DNA of 64,000 nucleotides from Ampelocalamus luodianensis (GCA_036346255.1 CM070628.1:1069840-1133839), one strand, 5' to 3'. Counted from the first letter of the stretch, positions 45,421 to 57,299 are shown. The notes: generated by a model not told the origin, from the letters alone. Translations and numbers: made by a program.

Positions 45421-48400
45421 TTCCCTGTTAATTCAGTACCCGCACAAGTTTTGTTTGATTCTGGAGCTTCGCACTCTTTTGTTTCAAGAAAGTTTGTTGA
45501 AAGGCTTAAGTTGCCAACCTATAAGTTAAAGAAACCCGTGGTACTTAGCTCACCCTGGGGATCCCTTTATGCTACCTCGGTCGGTCGAGGTAGAAATTGC
45601 TATGGAACATTAGGATTCTAGCAAACCTTACGGTGCTAGAATCTCAAGCTGGATATCATCCTAGGGATGGATTGGTTGGCCAAATATCAAGGATTGATAG
45701 ATTGTGCCAGCAGAAAAGTGGTGCTCACCAAGAATCCAGAGACCACAATAAGAGTTAGTGTGGATCGTTCCTCTCCTTTGAATAGAACAATCCACCACCT
45801 TGGAGAGTTGTCCCTAGAGACAACGCTTGTAGTTCAAGCTTACCCGATGTCTTCCCGGAAGAATTACCGGGCATGCCACTGATGGAGATGTTGAGTTTGT
45901 CATCAACTTGAAGCACAGGACAGCCCCAATTGCTAAGAGACCATACTGAATGGCGTTGACGAACTTGAAGAACTTAAGACACAAATTGAAGACTTGCAAG
46001 AAAAGGTTTCATTAGACCTAGTTCTTCTCCCTGGGTTCATGATTCTCTTTGTGAAGAAGAAAGATGGCACCGCTTGGTTGTGTGTGGACTACAGAGCACC
46101 GAATGATGTGACCATCAAGAACAAGTATCCCTTACCTCGCATTGATGACTGTTCGATCGGTTGGCGGGAGCATCATTTTCTCCAAGATAGACACGAGGTC
46201 GAGGATACCATCGACTTAAGATCGGGAATGAGGATATTCCTAAGGCGGCTTTACCACGGTATGGCTGCATGCGAGTTCACTTTGTCATGCCGTTTGGCTT
46301 GACCAGCGCCCGACCTACTTCATGAACCTCATGAACAAAGTATTCATGGAATACTTAGACAAGTTTGTTGTCGTGTTCATAGGCGACATCTTGATCTATT
46401 CAAAAACCGATGAAGAACATTCGAACACTTGCAATTGGTCTTAGAAAAGCTTAAAGAGAATCATCTTTATGCCAAGTCTGAAATGTGAATTTTGGCTTCA
46501 TGAAATCGGTTTCCTCGGACACATTGTATCCATTTGGAGGAATCGCGATTGATCCATCCAAAGTAGCATTTGTAATGGAATGGAAACAACCCACATCGGT
46601 GACGGAAGTGCGTAGTTTTCTCGGTTTGGCCGGGTACTACAGACGCTTCATTGAAGGATTCTCTAAGCTTTCCAAACCAATGACCCATCTGCTTAAAAAG
46701 GAAAAGAAGTATGATTGGACAGAAGCTTGTGAAAAGAGTTACCAAGAATTGAAGAAGAAGTTAACTTCTGCCCCAGTATTAATCCTGCCAGATATACATC
46801 AAGACTTCGAAGTCTATTGTGATGCATCGCGCCAAGGTCTTGGTTGTGTGCTCATGCAAGGAGGAAAAGTTGTAGCTTATGCTTCCAGACAACTCCGTCC
46901 TCACGAAGACAACTACCCCACTCATGATTTGGAGTTAGCAGCGGTAGTGCATGCCTTAAAAATTTGGCGACATTACTTGATTGGAAATCATTGTAATATC
47001 TACACAGACCACAAGAGTCTCAAGTACATTTTCACCCAATCAGACCTCAACCTCCGACAAAGAAGATGGTTAGAGTTAATAAAGGATTACAACTTGGATG
47101 TCCATTATCATCCTGGAAAGGCTAATGTAGTTGCCGATGCATTAAGCCGTAAATCCTCTTTGCGATAATGTCATGATTCAGAACATCAACTTTGAGCTCT
47201 GCAAGGAATTTGAAGCCCTCAACCTTGAGTTAATAAAGCAAGGCACCCTAGCCTTTGTAGAGGCCCATCCAACTCTAGAAGAAGCGGATCAAGGCCGCTC
47301 AAGAAGGACATCACGAGTCAGAGATTCAAGCATCTCATGGCAAAAGGAAAGGCCCCAAGATGTCGAAGATCGAGGGAATCTATGGTATGGGAAACGTCTC
47401 TTTGTTCCCCACCGGAAGGAACTCAAAGATCGATTCTAAAGGAAGCTCACGTTACGCTTACACCCTGCACTGTGCAAACACCAAGATGTACCAAGACATG
47501 AAGATTCGTATTGGTGGCCACGAATGAAAAGAGATATCGCGAGTATGTAGCTTGTTGTGATGTATGTCGTGAATCAAGGTTGAACATCAAAGATCGGCGG
47601 ATTGCTACAACCCTACAGATCCTCGGTGGAAATGGGAAGAAATCGGAATGGATTTCATTACCGGTCTACCTCGAACTAAGTCGGATGTGACTCGGTATGG
47701 GTTATAGTTGTGATTGACTAAAGTCGCCCACTTCATCCTGTGAAGACAACCTACAAGGGAGACAAGTTAGCCGAGTTATACATGGCTCGCATCGTGTGTT
47801 TGCATGGAGTACCCAAGAGAATAGTCTCCGATCGAGGTTCTCAATTTACCTCGCATTTAGGCTGGTTGCATGATGCCCTTGGAACACACCTTACCTTGAC
47901 CTGACCTATCATCCATGAGACCGATGGTCGACGGAAAGAACAAATCAAATTCTAGAAGACATGCTTGAGCTTGTGCTTTGGAGTTTCTGAGTAGGCGGGA
48001 AAAATGTCTACCGTATGCCGAGTTTGCATACAATAATAGTTATCGATCAAGTTTGAAAATGTCCCCATTTGAAGCACTCTATGGAAGAAAATGCGAACTC
48101 CTCTGCATTGGTCGAATCAGTGAAGGATATGTCTTGGACCGGATACTCTCAAGCAAGTGAAGAGAAAGTCCGATTGATCGGAGATCGTCTTCAAGCGGCT
48201 CGGTCTAGACAGAAGAGTTATCGCGACAACCGTCGAAGAGACTTAACCTTCGAAGTTGGAGATCTTTGTGTATCTCAAGGTATCGCACGCCGTGGAACCC
48301 GAAGATTCAAGGTTAAAGGCAAGCTCGCACCAAGATACATAGGCCGTTCCGATCACCGCTAAGCGTGGAGAAGTTGCCTATCGGCTAGAGCTACCGAAAG

Positions 48401-48660
48401 TTTGTCGACGTCCTGGCGTGTTCCATGTCTCTCAACTAAGGAAATGCCTCGAGTACCGAAGAGCGGACTCTGTCGAAGCCATCGCGCTTGATAAGGATTT
48501 GACTTATCCGAGCACCGATCAAGATCCTCGGCGTCGTCGAAGCGGACAAGACGTCAAGTCATCCGCCTTTGCAAGGTTGGTGGAGCCATCACTCGACCAA
48601 AGAAGCCACCGGGCGAGAAGATCAACAAGCTGGATTTCCGTCCCTCTTCTCGGAGCAGCT
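45421..48660 (+). pseudogene. pol: Ty3/gypsy pol of element D: PR, RT, RNase H, IN (broken)
   Basis: The protease core reads VLFDSGASHSFVSRKFVERL (45448-45507), with catalytic DSG intact. The RT N-terminal half shows VKKKDGTAWLCVDYRA (46051-46100). The RT catalytic box is FIGD (46376-46387) instead of FIDD, so the first catalytic Asp is replaced by Gly. One open frame (46485-47168) covers the RT thumb and RNase H with YCDASRQGLG and YTDHKSLKYIF. The integrase zinc region and core (47370-48160) are present in changing frames; SDRG is visible near 47830. The C-terminal chromodomain seen in element B is hardly readable here (48480-48640). Element D cannot move on its own. Confidence 0.85.
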
Positions 48661-48684
48661 CGAATCTCGGGGTCGAGATTCCGT

Positions 48685-48700
48685 TTAAGGTGGTAGGTTT
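48685..48700 (+). other. Polypurine tract of element D
   Basis: TTAAGGTGGTAGGTTT lies immediately before the 3' LTR, as in element B. Confidence 0.75.
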
Positions 48701-49667
48701 TGTGAAGCCCTTTTTCCCCTTCGGGTCAGCCTCGCCGGGCCCCCTTCGTCCTCCTCCCGTCAACGCACGCCCGCCGGACCCCCCTCTCCTCCCTTCCTCC
48801 CCCGCTCGCGTGCGCTGCAACTTCGCCGCGCACACGCCACCTCTCTGGCGCCCTCCCGCACGCCTCCTCGCCGCCATGATGCCCTCCGTGCGCACGCTCG
48901 CGCCCGAGCGCGCCGCTCGCCGGACCCCCCCTCCTCGCGCCGGCTTTAAAGCCCCCGCCCCGGTGCCCTCCCTCCCCCATTTCTTCTCCCCGTCTTCCCC
49001 CTCCTTTCCGTCGAAGAAGAACCGAGGAAGAAGAGAAGAAAAAAAGAGCCACGAGGCTTACCTCATTTATTCTTTGCCGCGCTGTCGTCGCCTCGTCGTG
49101 CGTCGCCGTGAGCCCGAACCTCCTTCCTTCGGCCACGCACTTGCAGAGCTCCTCGTCGCGCCGCCTCCTCTTCCCCCTCCGGTCGCGCTCTTCGTTCCCC
49201 GAGCTCCCGCTCCTCCCCTCCCGTGCTTGCCGTCGCCTCTTTCTCCTCCTCGGTGCGCCGCGCCTCATCTCCCCTCTCTCGCGCGCCGCTCTGCCTCTTC
49301 CCCGCGCGCGTGCCTTTAGGGGGCCGCGTGTGAGCCTCGCCGCGCGCGCCTCGTAGCGTGGGCAGCGCACTGGGCGTCTTGCGCGTTCGGCCGCGTTGGG
49401 CGGGAAGCGGCTGCGGGCCATTTTTGGTTTTTTTTTTTTGTGATTTTCTTTTCCATTTTCTATTTTAATTTAAAAGTGAGACTTTAAATATTAATATCTC
49501 CCTCATTTCAACTCCAAAAATTATGAAGTAAATTTCTAAAAATTTCTAAAATCAAGATCTTGCTAATGGCATAGGTCTTGTTCAATTTGAAGTTCATTTG
49601 TGTACTCTTGTGTATTTAATTGCTTTTGTTGCTTGTCGTTTATTTTTCCGGTACTTCGCCCGCGTAG

Positions 49668-49739
49668 ATTTCGGAGACGCCGGAGACCTCCACGTCGATC
49701 AAGGACAAGACTACTCGGACTCTCTCCCCTACAACCAAG
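49668..49739 (+). other. LTR-D upstream exon with GC donor
   Basis: The acceptor is CGCGTAG at 49661-49667; the donor is CCAAG|GCGAGT. The segment is 72 bp, as in LTR-B, and reads FGDAGDLHVDQGQDYSDSLP in the same phase. Downstream, 51015-51101 carries the counterpart of the acidic exon (DDADGGDYAYYEEPKLMDKE), although a clear AG acceptor is missing there. Confidence 0.5.
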
Positions 49740-50558
49740 GCGAGTCAATACTTTGATCATATTGAGCCTACATTTTATGTAAATTATATTCTTTTAAAAT
49801 AGCAAATTGCATGCTTTAATTCTTTAATCAATTATACGTTAAAGCTTAAGGTAGTTAATTACCCACTTGATGATTAACTAATTATTATGCCACCCTTGAC
49901 AACTTGAATCCCTAATTCCATTGTCACCCTAGTAACTATATGGTAATACTAGCTATAGGTTGTACTTAAGCGGCATGCTAGCCCTGCTTAAGTACCGGGA
50001 CATTAAAATGTCCTAATCATCATCATTTCAAACATAAAATGATTTGGGCAGTCATTGCGGGTAAATGACTGAGATGATTGAATTGTTGTATTTACATCTC
50101 AAAACCCTAAAGCGCTAATACAAATGCGGACGGATGGTAAGATGGTGGAGTGCGGATGTAGCACGAGAATGGTGGGAATGTGGTTGAGCCGTCCGGACAA
50201 CCCTAAGGACTTAATCTTGTCACGACCTCCTGTGTATAACAAGTACAACCACAAGTCCGCAACAAGCGCGACTTGGCTTAGTACATTTATCAAATCCGAA
50301 AATCATCTCTTTGGAGGGTTAAAGGGGCACAAGCTCAGTGCGTCGGGCTTGGATGGGACACCGAGTCAAGGGTGAAGTTCGCGATCGCCGAGGTGTAGCC
50401 ACGCTCGCCCGCCGCCGAGGTGGACATCCCGCGCAGCGTATGGGCATAACCCCATATGGGTGAGGCGAGGAAGGGACGAGATATTTAGAAAGGTTATTGT
50501 GACAACCTCTCGACTACACGACTACGGAATCGTGTAGGGCAACGAGTTAATTGTCTCT

Positions 50559-50626
50559 TGTGGGTAAAGTGTACAACCTCTGCGAGTTATAAAGCTGTTT
50601 AAGCACCGTGCCTACGGTCAAAGCGG
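50559..50626 (+). promoter_or_regulatory. Conserved LTR block (element D, 3' LTR)
   Basis: Same diverged form as at 41921-41989, with AAGCACCGTGCC where the 5' LTR has AAGCAGTAGTGCC. Confidence 0.5.
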
Positions 50627-51458
50627 ACATGGGAACTTAACTTGAGTTAGTTCTATTTCAAAAATATTGTGGGTGGTATGAAAATTGTGGCGGGCTCACC
50701 TAGCCCCGAGTTTGGATATTCACGGGTCTTTGTACCGATGTCGTTTAGTGGTGGATGTAACCACAATCAAAATAAGCATGAAGGTGGAGGTAACCTCTGC
50801 TAATATAAATATTGCACAATTTCTCTCTTTATCTAAAATGAAATTGTTAAAAATGCTAAGTGCTAGGAATTTGTACTTATGATATTTAAAGTATTGCTTT
50901 CGCAAATAAAAGAACCGAGCCATCCTTGTAAGCCTTGCATGTATATCATTGCATTGTGTATTGGCTCATCGCGAGCACGGTAGTTGTGCTCATCCTCGCT
51001 CTCCCAAACCCTTGGATGACGCCGATGGAGGAGACTATGCGTACTACGAGGAACCGAAGTTGATGGACAAGGAAACGATGAAGAGTAGTCTAGGATCGTA
51101 GTCTAGGCCTCGGCGATCTAAGTTGACTTCGTTGGTACTTGCGTACAACCGATATTATCCGGTCCTTGGTAATATCGCCGACACGTGTTGCCCGATCGCT
51201 TGCTCGTGAAGAGATGAGCTCTACCTTATGCTTCGCGCCACTGTCGGTGTTACGTATTGTAATCAATTTGGCACGATCATTTGTTGTAAAACTCGACCCG
51301 GCGTGGTCTATGTCACTCGTTGTTTGTAATATTGATACTTTAGTTCACGCCATGTATGAATGATTCAGCAATGCCTGTGAGTGCTATCTACTGATCCAGG
51401 GAATAGCACGGCGTTTTCACAGAGGATTCGGATTAGAAAATCCGGGTCCGACATATCG

Positions 51459-53227
51459 TCATTTTTACCTCCGAAAAAACCCTTACATCCTATCTTTGTT
51501 ATCTTGCTGATCACAGGATGAAAGTTCCACACCCATACATGTTCAACTCCTTTAGATATTCAGAACGTCCCAAAAAAAAAAAAGAAACTACAGCATTTTT
51601 GCAACCTCGCATGAACCACCAAACAAACGTGAAATAAAACTAAAAAAATGGAACTGTGAGCAGCCTAGGGCCATACAGAGAAAAGCAAGAGAGTTGAGAA
51701 GAAATAAAAAGACCAAAAAAGAGGAGCACTGCTCCCGATCAATTGTGTCTCAGTGTTTCGCTTTGTCCTTGGTGGCTTGTCAGCAGGAAAGAAGTCGTCA
51801 CGTGAAGACGCTGCATTGACGCAGCACTAGGCCGGTCACGTCGTGGTACAAGGACCAATTCGTCGCGCGCGCGCAAGCACATCTTCTTGCCCGCCACCTT
51901 TGATGGGTTTTGGCCCATTAACTAGGGTCTGCGTTGCTTTGCAACAGGCTCCATCGGCTAGCTCTCCTCCTGTCAGTAGCTCAGCTCGTGCTTGCGTTGG
52001 ATATATGCTCATGTTTGTTTACTCTCTCCCCCCATCTGGTTTAGTGGTTTTGAACTGCATGTGTAGAATGTCGTAGGGATGGCCTATTGGCCTCAACAAC
52101 CTGGCAAAGAGATCAAGCCAAAGGGGTACCAGGTATCTCTTCACACAGACCGAAGGATATAGAAAGGCCGCCGAAGATAGCCTCGACAGAAGTACAACAC
52201 ACTCTAGAGCGAAGTGGGTCCAGGGAGCTCTTGCTATAGGGTACCTCGCACGGAGTAAAGCGGGTCTAGGGAGTCTTCGTTCCAGGTCCGCCTCGCATGG
52301 CGCGAAGGAGGTCAAGGTCACTTATGGACCGAGAGTATATGCATGGTGGACGGATCCATGAAGATCTACCAAGCGGCAGAGGCCACGCCTTAGGAAGTGC
52401 AAAGACTCTGAAGTCTCTATAGTCATAGGATATTTTTAGTGGTATAATTGTAATATATTGTACTTTGGATGTAACACTATAAATAGATCATTTCCCCTTG
52501 TGGTTATGAGATGGTTTTTTAGCCATAAAGAGACACATTTAACATACTTTAATACCGTTTCCCTATCTTTGAGTACGTTTGGGGTGTTCCCCTTCGCATT
52601 GTAGGGAGCCCATGGTCCCCTATTTTTATTGTCTAGTTTGTAGCTACGACACTTATATTTTTGGCGGATGCTACTCGTCCAATCATCACATTCAGCTCTC
52701 AACACAAATTAACCTGCTACCTGATACTATACGGTTGGCAAGGAATAGCCGTGCTAAAGAAATGTGCAATAATTTACAGTTTGCTTTATAAGATGCATAT
52801 ATCCATCTACGTAGGTACTGCATGTGTACGTAAAGGAAAAAACCGATTAAACATATATATACAGCAGGGGAGCGATATATCGAACATCATGCACGAGCAC
52901 GAACTAGGCCGGCCGTCACCATTAATTGCACTCGTCGAATGCAAATCAAACACGTACTCGTCGAATTGCATGCAGTTGCCGAATCGTTCGGTAAATTAAG
53001 CATACGATTCTCCAATCCACAGTACTGTTGAAATTACACACACACATACAGTATAAAGCTTAAAGCAAGATCAAGTAAAGTGCATGAACTAACTCAGGCA
53101 ATCAAGCCAACTCCACAAATTAACAGAGGATGACGAACGCACAGCTCGATCAGGTCGAGACACAATTAATTAACACAAAGCAAAGCATGATCGGTGATAG
53201 GTAGCTAGTCAAGTACGTACCAGGTAA
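51459..53227. other. Intergenic DNA downstream of the NHL gene
   Basis: No confident gene on either strand. 52063-52680 may be an LTR remnant (separate entry). 52680-53227 is presumably the 3' region of the minus-strand gene at 53228-53986. Confidence 0.6.
52063..52680 (+). repeat. Possible LTR remnant
   Basis: A G/A-rich stretch with repeated GTCTAGGGAG-like phrases is followed by ATTGTAATATATTGTA and a TATA-box-like CTATAAATAG (52481-52490), then a transcript-leader-like stretch. This layout is common in grass LTRs. Terminal repeats, primer site and a second copy were not found, so the call is tentative. Confidence 0.3.
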
Positions 53228-53986
53228 TTAATCAAATACCACCACCACAGCTGGAGCCGGAGCGGGCGCCGGCGCCAGCGACTGCCAATCCACTCTCCAG
53301 TCCATCTCCTCGTTCGTCTGGCAAGAGACGGCGTCGTCGTCCCCCGTGTCGCCGCCGACGGTCACCGGCCAGCAATATTGCAGCTGGCTGACGTTGTGTA
53401 TCTTGGTCGACAGAAGCGGCTCGTAGAAGACGGTCGCGTTCACCTCTACGATTGCGCTGAAGCTGCTCTTCCCATAGTACCGCTCGAAGATGTAGCGCAG
53501 CGCATTCTTGTCTTTGATGGTCACGAGCTTCCTCAGCGAGTGCGAGGTCTGCCGCGGCACGGAGAAGACGCTATCCTGCTGATCGGTAGTGAAATCGAAC
53601 CTGGCGATCTCCACCATCCCCGTGAAGAAGGATGGGTTTCGCATGTCGAGGAGGCGGATGGCGTTGATGGTGCAGTTTACATTGGCGCGGCCGCTGGGGT
53701 TGTGGGCACTCAGAAATACCCGAAGGTTCACGCTATCCACTGCCCGATACGTCTTCACCATCTGATAGTAGGGCTGCCTATGTACCTTCTCCGTCCAGTA
53801 CCACAGCTCGTCTGCCCAGATGTAGCCACGGTTGATGGAGAAGCGGATTTCCTCGGGGCGGAGAGCGACGGTGATTACCATGACGACGACGACGACGGTG
53901 AGAACGGTAACCACGGTGGCCACCACGTAGCGCACGGTGGCTAGAAATGGGAATCTTGTGTGCTCACCGTCGCCGCCTGCAGCCAT
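53228..53986 (-). CDS. LEA_2 / NDR1-HIN1-like (NHL) membrane protein, 252 aa
   Basis: NHL proteins are small plant membrane proteins, several tied to pathogen response and abscisic-acid or stress signalling. A single exon starts at an ATG (53984-53986) and ends at a stop before 53228. Residues 1-16 are a short cytosolic head. Residues about 17-42 form one strong membrane segment rich in Val and Thr. LRPEEIRFSI follows, as in other NHL proteins just after the membrane segment. The rest (about 60-215) is the LEA_2-type beta-rich domain with ANVNCTINAI in the usual core place. NCT, NAT and NVS are possible N-glycosylation sites. The tail is Ala/Pro-rich. Length is normal for the family and there is no frame damage. 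Only about 95 bases separate the ATG from the repeat at 54082 and 140 from the copia element. Confidence 0.82.
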   Translation of the reverse strand: MAAGGDGEHTRFPFLATVRYVVATVVTVLTVVVVVMVITVALRPEEIRFSINRGYIWADELWYWTEKVHRQPYYQMVKTYRAVDSVNLRVFLSAHNPSGRANVNCTINAIRLLDMRNPSFFTGMVEIARFDFTTDQQDSVFSVPRQTSHSLRKLVTIKDKNALRYIFERYYGKSSFSAIVEVNATVFYEPLLSTKIHNVSQLQYCWPVTVGGDTGDDDAVSCQTNEEMDWRVDWQSLAPAPAPAPAVVVVFD

Positions 53987-54081
53987 ATTTTCTAGACGCG
54001 CGGTGCTGTGGCTGAGCTCCTGAGTATTAATTGTGTGTGGCGTGTGTTCTGTTCACGCATACACGCTTAAGGATTAGAAGT
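53987..54081 (-). promoter_or_regulatory. Remaining native upstream region of the NHL gene
   Basis: About 95 bases lie between the start codon and the repeat that begins near 54082. On the minus strand they read from CTTAAGCGTG through an AT-rich CAATTAATACTC to a CpG-containing leader. No convincing TATA box at a normal distance is seen. The core promoter may therefore lie in the repeat or be separated from the gene by the copia insertion. Confidence 0.4.
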
Positions 54082-54126
54082 ATGGAGCCTCCATGCTTGA
54101 GGTGACTGAATTTTTTTTATCCATCA
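54082..54126 (+). repeat. MITE-like tandem repeat, first unit (left part)
   Basis: It starts GGAGCCTCCATGCTTGAGGT and is cut by the copia element at its CATCA target. The unit continues at 63627. Confidence 0.8.
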
Positions 54127-54567
54127 TGTAGGCATAAACCTAAGGCTAATCGTGAACTAATATCATTAATCCTAGCTCAAACATGAACACATAGACTTAA
54201 TCCTTAGAGCGGAAGCGTGAGATACATACCCGAACCTGAAGATGCCATTAGGGGTTGGTAAAACTGACGATGTAGCAGCGTCGGTAGTCGCAGAGGTGGT
54301 CGTGGACGAGGGCGGCGAAGACGCAGTGACGACGGAGGTGTTCGGTCTTCGTCCACCTTAGCGCTCGTGAGAGATCGGGTGTATAAGGGATTTTCGTAGC
54401 CTTGAATCAACCGTAGACCAAAGCCTGCCGAATCCCCTGAATTCATATAGCGCTAGGTGATCGGGACCAAAACCAAACGAGCGTTGGTTGCGCCTCCGAT
54501 CAGGGCACGAGTGGAGACGTGGTCTCCCTAGAATCTCGGGATACCGTTAGCCGAGATCAACCCAACA
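54127..54567 (-). repeat. 3' LTR of the copia element (441 bp)
   Basis: On the minus strand it begins TGTTGGGTTGATCTCGG and ends AGGTTTATGCCTACA. It aligns with 63183-63621 over its full length with few differences, so the insertion is moderately young. Confidence 0.93.
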
Positions 54568-54579
54568 TTCTCCCCTTTG
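54568..54579 (-). other. Polypurine tract of the copia element
   Basis: On the minus strand the sequence CAAAGGGGAGAA lies directly before the 3' LTR. Confidence 0.8.
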
Positions 54580-54756
54580 ATCGTAAGGCTAACATCATAA
54601 GTCCACTCTCAATAAAATAGCATACCAAAATAATGTGTCGCATGGCCAGTGAAGTGTCATACAACCTCAGTATCTATAGTGTACTATCCTATCTTGAAAT
54701 GGATATTCATTATACTTAATGGGAGTTGGTTTTCTTTAAGGTCATTTTATCCAGAA

Positions 54757-55742
54757 TCATAGGGTTTCCAATAAACCCATGCCGACAACATGATCACGAA
54801 AGATATTGGGTGGTAAGCCTTTAGTAAGTGGATCCGCAAGCATTAACTTAGTACTAATATGCTTGATACTAATGGTTTGATCCTGGATTCTATCTTTCAC
54901 AACATGGTACTTAATGTCAATGTGTTTGGCTGCACCACTTGACTTGTTGTTACTTGCATAAAAGAATGTGGGTTCGTTATCGCAGTATAAGGTGAGTGGT
55001 TTAGAGATGCTGTCTACCACTTTAAGTCCCGGGATAAAGTTCTTAAGCCATACAGCCTGCCCGGTGGCAACATAACATGCCACAAACTCAGTTTGCATCG
55101 TTGAAGATGTCGTAAGGGTTTATTTGGAGCTTTTCTACGAGATAGCTCCTCCTGCGAGTGTGAAGATATACCTGACGTGGATTTCTTAGTATCAACATAT
55201 CCCGCAAAATCTAAATCTGAATAACCAACAACTTCAAGGTTATCAGAATTCTTATATGTGAGCATGAAATGCTTAGTAGCTTGCATATAGCGCAAAGCTT
55301 TCTTAACAATCTTCCAGTGGTCCGGTCCTGGATTTGACTGATATCTGCAAAGCATCCTGGTTATAAAAGCTAAATCAGGGCGTGTGCATACTTGAGCATA
55401 CATAATGCTTCCGACAGTTGAAGCATAAGGAACCGACTTCATCTGATCAGTTTCATATTGGTTCCTTGGACATTGAAATGTCCCAAACTTATCGCCCTTA
55501 ACAATAGGAGCAGGCGAGCCAGAGCACTTATGCATATTATATCTCTTCAGTACTCTGTCAACGTATGCAATCTGAGATAAACCTAATATTCCTTTGGACC
55601 TATCTCGGTGAATCTCAATGCCAAGAACGTAAGAGGCATCACCAAGATCCTTCATATCAAAATTAGATGAAAGAAATCTCTTGGTCTCAAACAACATATG
55701 CTTATCACCGCTGGCCAATAAGATGTCATCCACATAAAGTAC
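54757..55742 (-). pseudogene. pol: Copia RT C-terminal half and RNase H
   Basis: This continues the reverse transcriptase interrupted by the insert at 55746-59685. It starts close to the catalytic YVDDILLA and is open through VLGIEIHRD, VPYASTVGSIMYA and CTRPDL, the conserved copia RT thumb. RNase H follows with GYSDLDFAGYVDTKKSTSG. A frame change occurs near 55140-55080, and the rest (54757-55098) reads TEFVACYVATGQAVWLKNF, CDN, KHIDIKYH and ends at a normal stop after ADPLTKGLPP. Apart from that frame change the segment is well preserved. Confidence 0.88.
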
Positions 55743-55959
55743 TAAGGGCCTGTTTGGTATGGCTCCAACTCCTAACTTCCTAGTTGGAGTGGGTGGAGCT
55801 GTACCAAACGGGGTTACTCCACAAAATTTTTGGAGTTGGAGTAACTGAGAGCGGAGCAGCCCGTAGTGCAAATTTTGGGAGCGGGTAGAACCTTGCTCCA
55901 ACTGAGAAGTTGCGGACCAACAAAACAAAATACCCTTTGGAGTTGAGGATAATTACCCG

Positions 55960-57170
55960 CAATATGCCACTCAACTACCCCATCCCACAGCGCCGCCCCC
56001 CTCCCCACCAAACCCCCCAAACCCTTCGCCTCCCTTCGCACCAATTCGCCTGTTCGCATCCCTGCGCAGCCTCTTCTCGCCCGTTCGCAGCAAGGGGACG
56101 ACTAGGGCGGCGGGCGAATCCTCCCCAACGGCGACTCCTCCTCCAGAGACCTCTTCTTCCCCGGCCAGGTCCTCCGCGCGACCTCTTCGTCCTCTCTTCC
56201 CTGGCGACTCCACCCCGGTGATACCCCCTTCGTCCGAGCCTTCAGTGAAGGTTTGCACGCCGCCTGCTCCTCCCCCTTTCCCTCCCAATACTCAACTCCT
56301 TCCTTGGTCTCCCTCCTCACCTGTGGCCACCCCTCCCCCTGTAGCCACCCCATTTTTTCTTGGTTTTATTTGTTTGGATTGTGTAGATTAGTGTGAAATT
56401 TTCAGACTGTTGCGATATTGACAGTAGAGGACATGTTGTAGTTGATGTTAAATAAATTTTTTTTGCATGAATTTCACATCTGAGTGGGAGGAAGGCCAAT
56501 GTGGAGCAAGATTGGCCGTAGAGGATAAGGACTTGGTTCACAGATGCCTAGCCATTGCATGCCTAAACTCATGTGAACCGAGCTGTTGGGATTCATGTCT
56601 TCTGATATTTGGAATGTGAACTTGCCAAAAACTAATGTTTGCATGTACATTAGAGTTGTTCTGATGCCTCTGTGTTGTAGGTTTTTATCATTTCAGAAGC
56701 CTGAAATTTGGAAAAGAAAATTGCTTGGTTCTGATGTCAATGCGTTATCCAAGCATTGTACTGTCTGTATGATAAAGCATTGTACTTTTATCATTTCAGA
56801 TGCCTGTATTTGGAATGTGAAGTTGCTTGGTTGTGATACTAGTGTGCTGCTGCCTAGTCCTAACTTGTTTGTGATAATAGGATATCAATTTATGGTTGTG
56901 ATAACAGGATATCAATGAAACTTGTTTGTGATAATAGCAACTCTACTACTGAAACTTGCTTTGTTTTGATACTTATTCCTGTATGCTTGTCTGATATTTG
57001 TTTCTTCGATTTCTGTCTGCAAACAATTTATAGATGAAAGAACAACCTCCTTGGTTCTGATACTAGTGTGCTGCTACCATTCTAGTCCATTTTATATATT
57101 GTTTGCTTGGTTCATATATATTATTTGCTGCCTGATGCTTGGTTCTGATGCAACTCTATCCATTTGAAAG
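55960..57170 (+). other. Interior of the Harbinger-like insert, left part
   Basis: 55960-56340 is CpG-rich and C-rich, like a gene leader. 56590-57140 is T-rich with short repeats (GGAATGTGAA and GATACTAGTGTGCTGCT, each twice). No gene was recognised. Confidence 0.5.
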
Positions 57171-57299
57171 TGTGTTAAGCTTTAGTCAGGAAAGATTAGA
57201 TGTTCGGGGAGAGAGTTAAACGGAATTTCGGGAAGGACTAATTGGAAAGAGTGTTTTGCTGCAGTTGTAGAGGGGGGAAATCGCAGTTTTTCGGCATCC

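Larger units (their letters stand above)
40088..51453 (+). mobile_element. Complete Ty3/gypsy element D (11.4 kb)
   Basis: Both LTRs start TGTGAAGCCC; the 3' LTR ends GGGTCCGACA and the 5' LTR GGGTCAGACA. The 5-bp duplication TATCG is exact (40083-40087 and 51454-51458). Internal order is leader with a degenerate primer-binding site, accessory ORF, gag, protease, RT, RNase H, integrase, polypurine tract. LTR and pol sequence are close to element B (14677-20737), so both belong to one family or sister families. All long coding regions are broken. Confidence 0.95.
48701..51453 (+). repeat. 3' LTR of element D (2.75 kb)
   Basis: It starts TGTGAAGCCC and ends TCCGGGTCCGACA, followed by the target duplication TATCG. 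It contains the exon-like segment at 49668-49739 (72 bp, same phase as in LTR-B) and the conserved block at 50559-50626. It is 25 bases longer than the 5' LTR; differences are mostly small indels in C/G-containing motifs. Confidence 0.94.

Noticed and set aside
48726..49421. 231-codon minus-strand frame
   Set aside because: Composition artefact in the 3' LTR of element D; not conserved in the 5' LTR.
53378..53944. 188-codon plus-strand frame
   Set aside because: Antisense shadow of the NHL gene, which has the membrane segment and LEA_2-type sequence on the minus strand.
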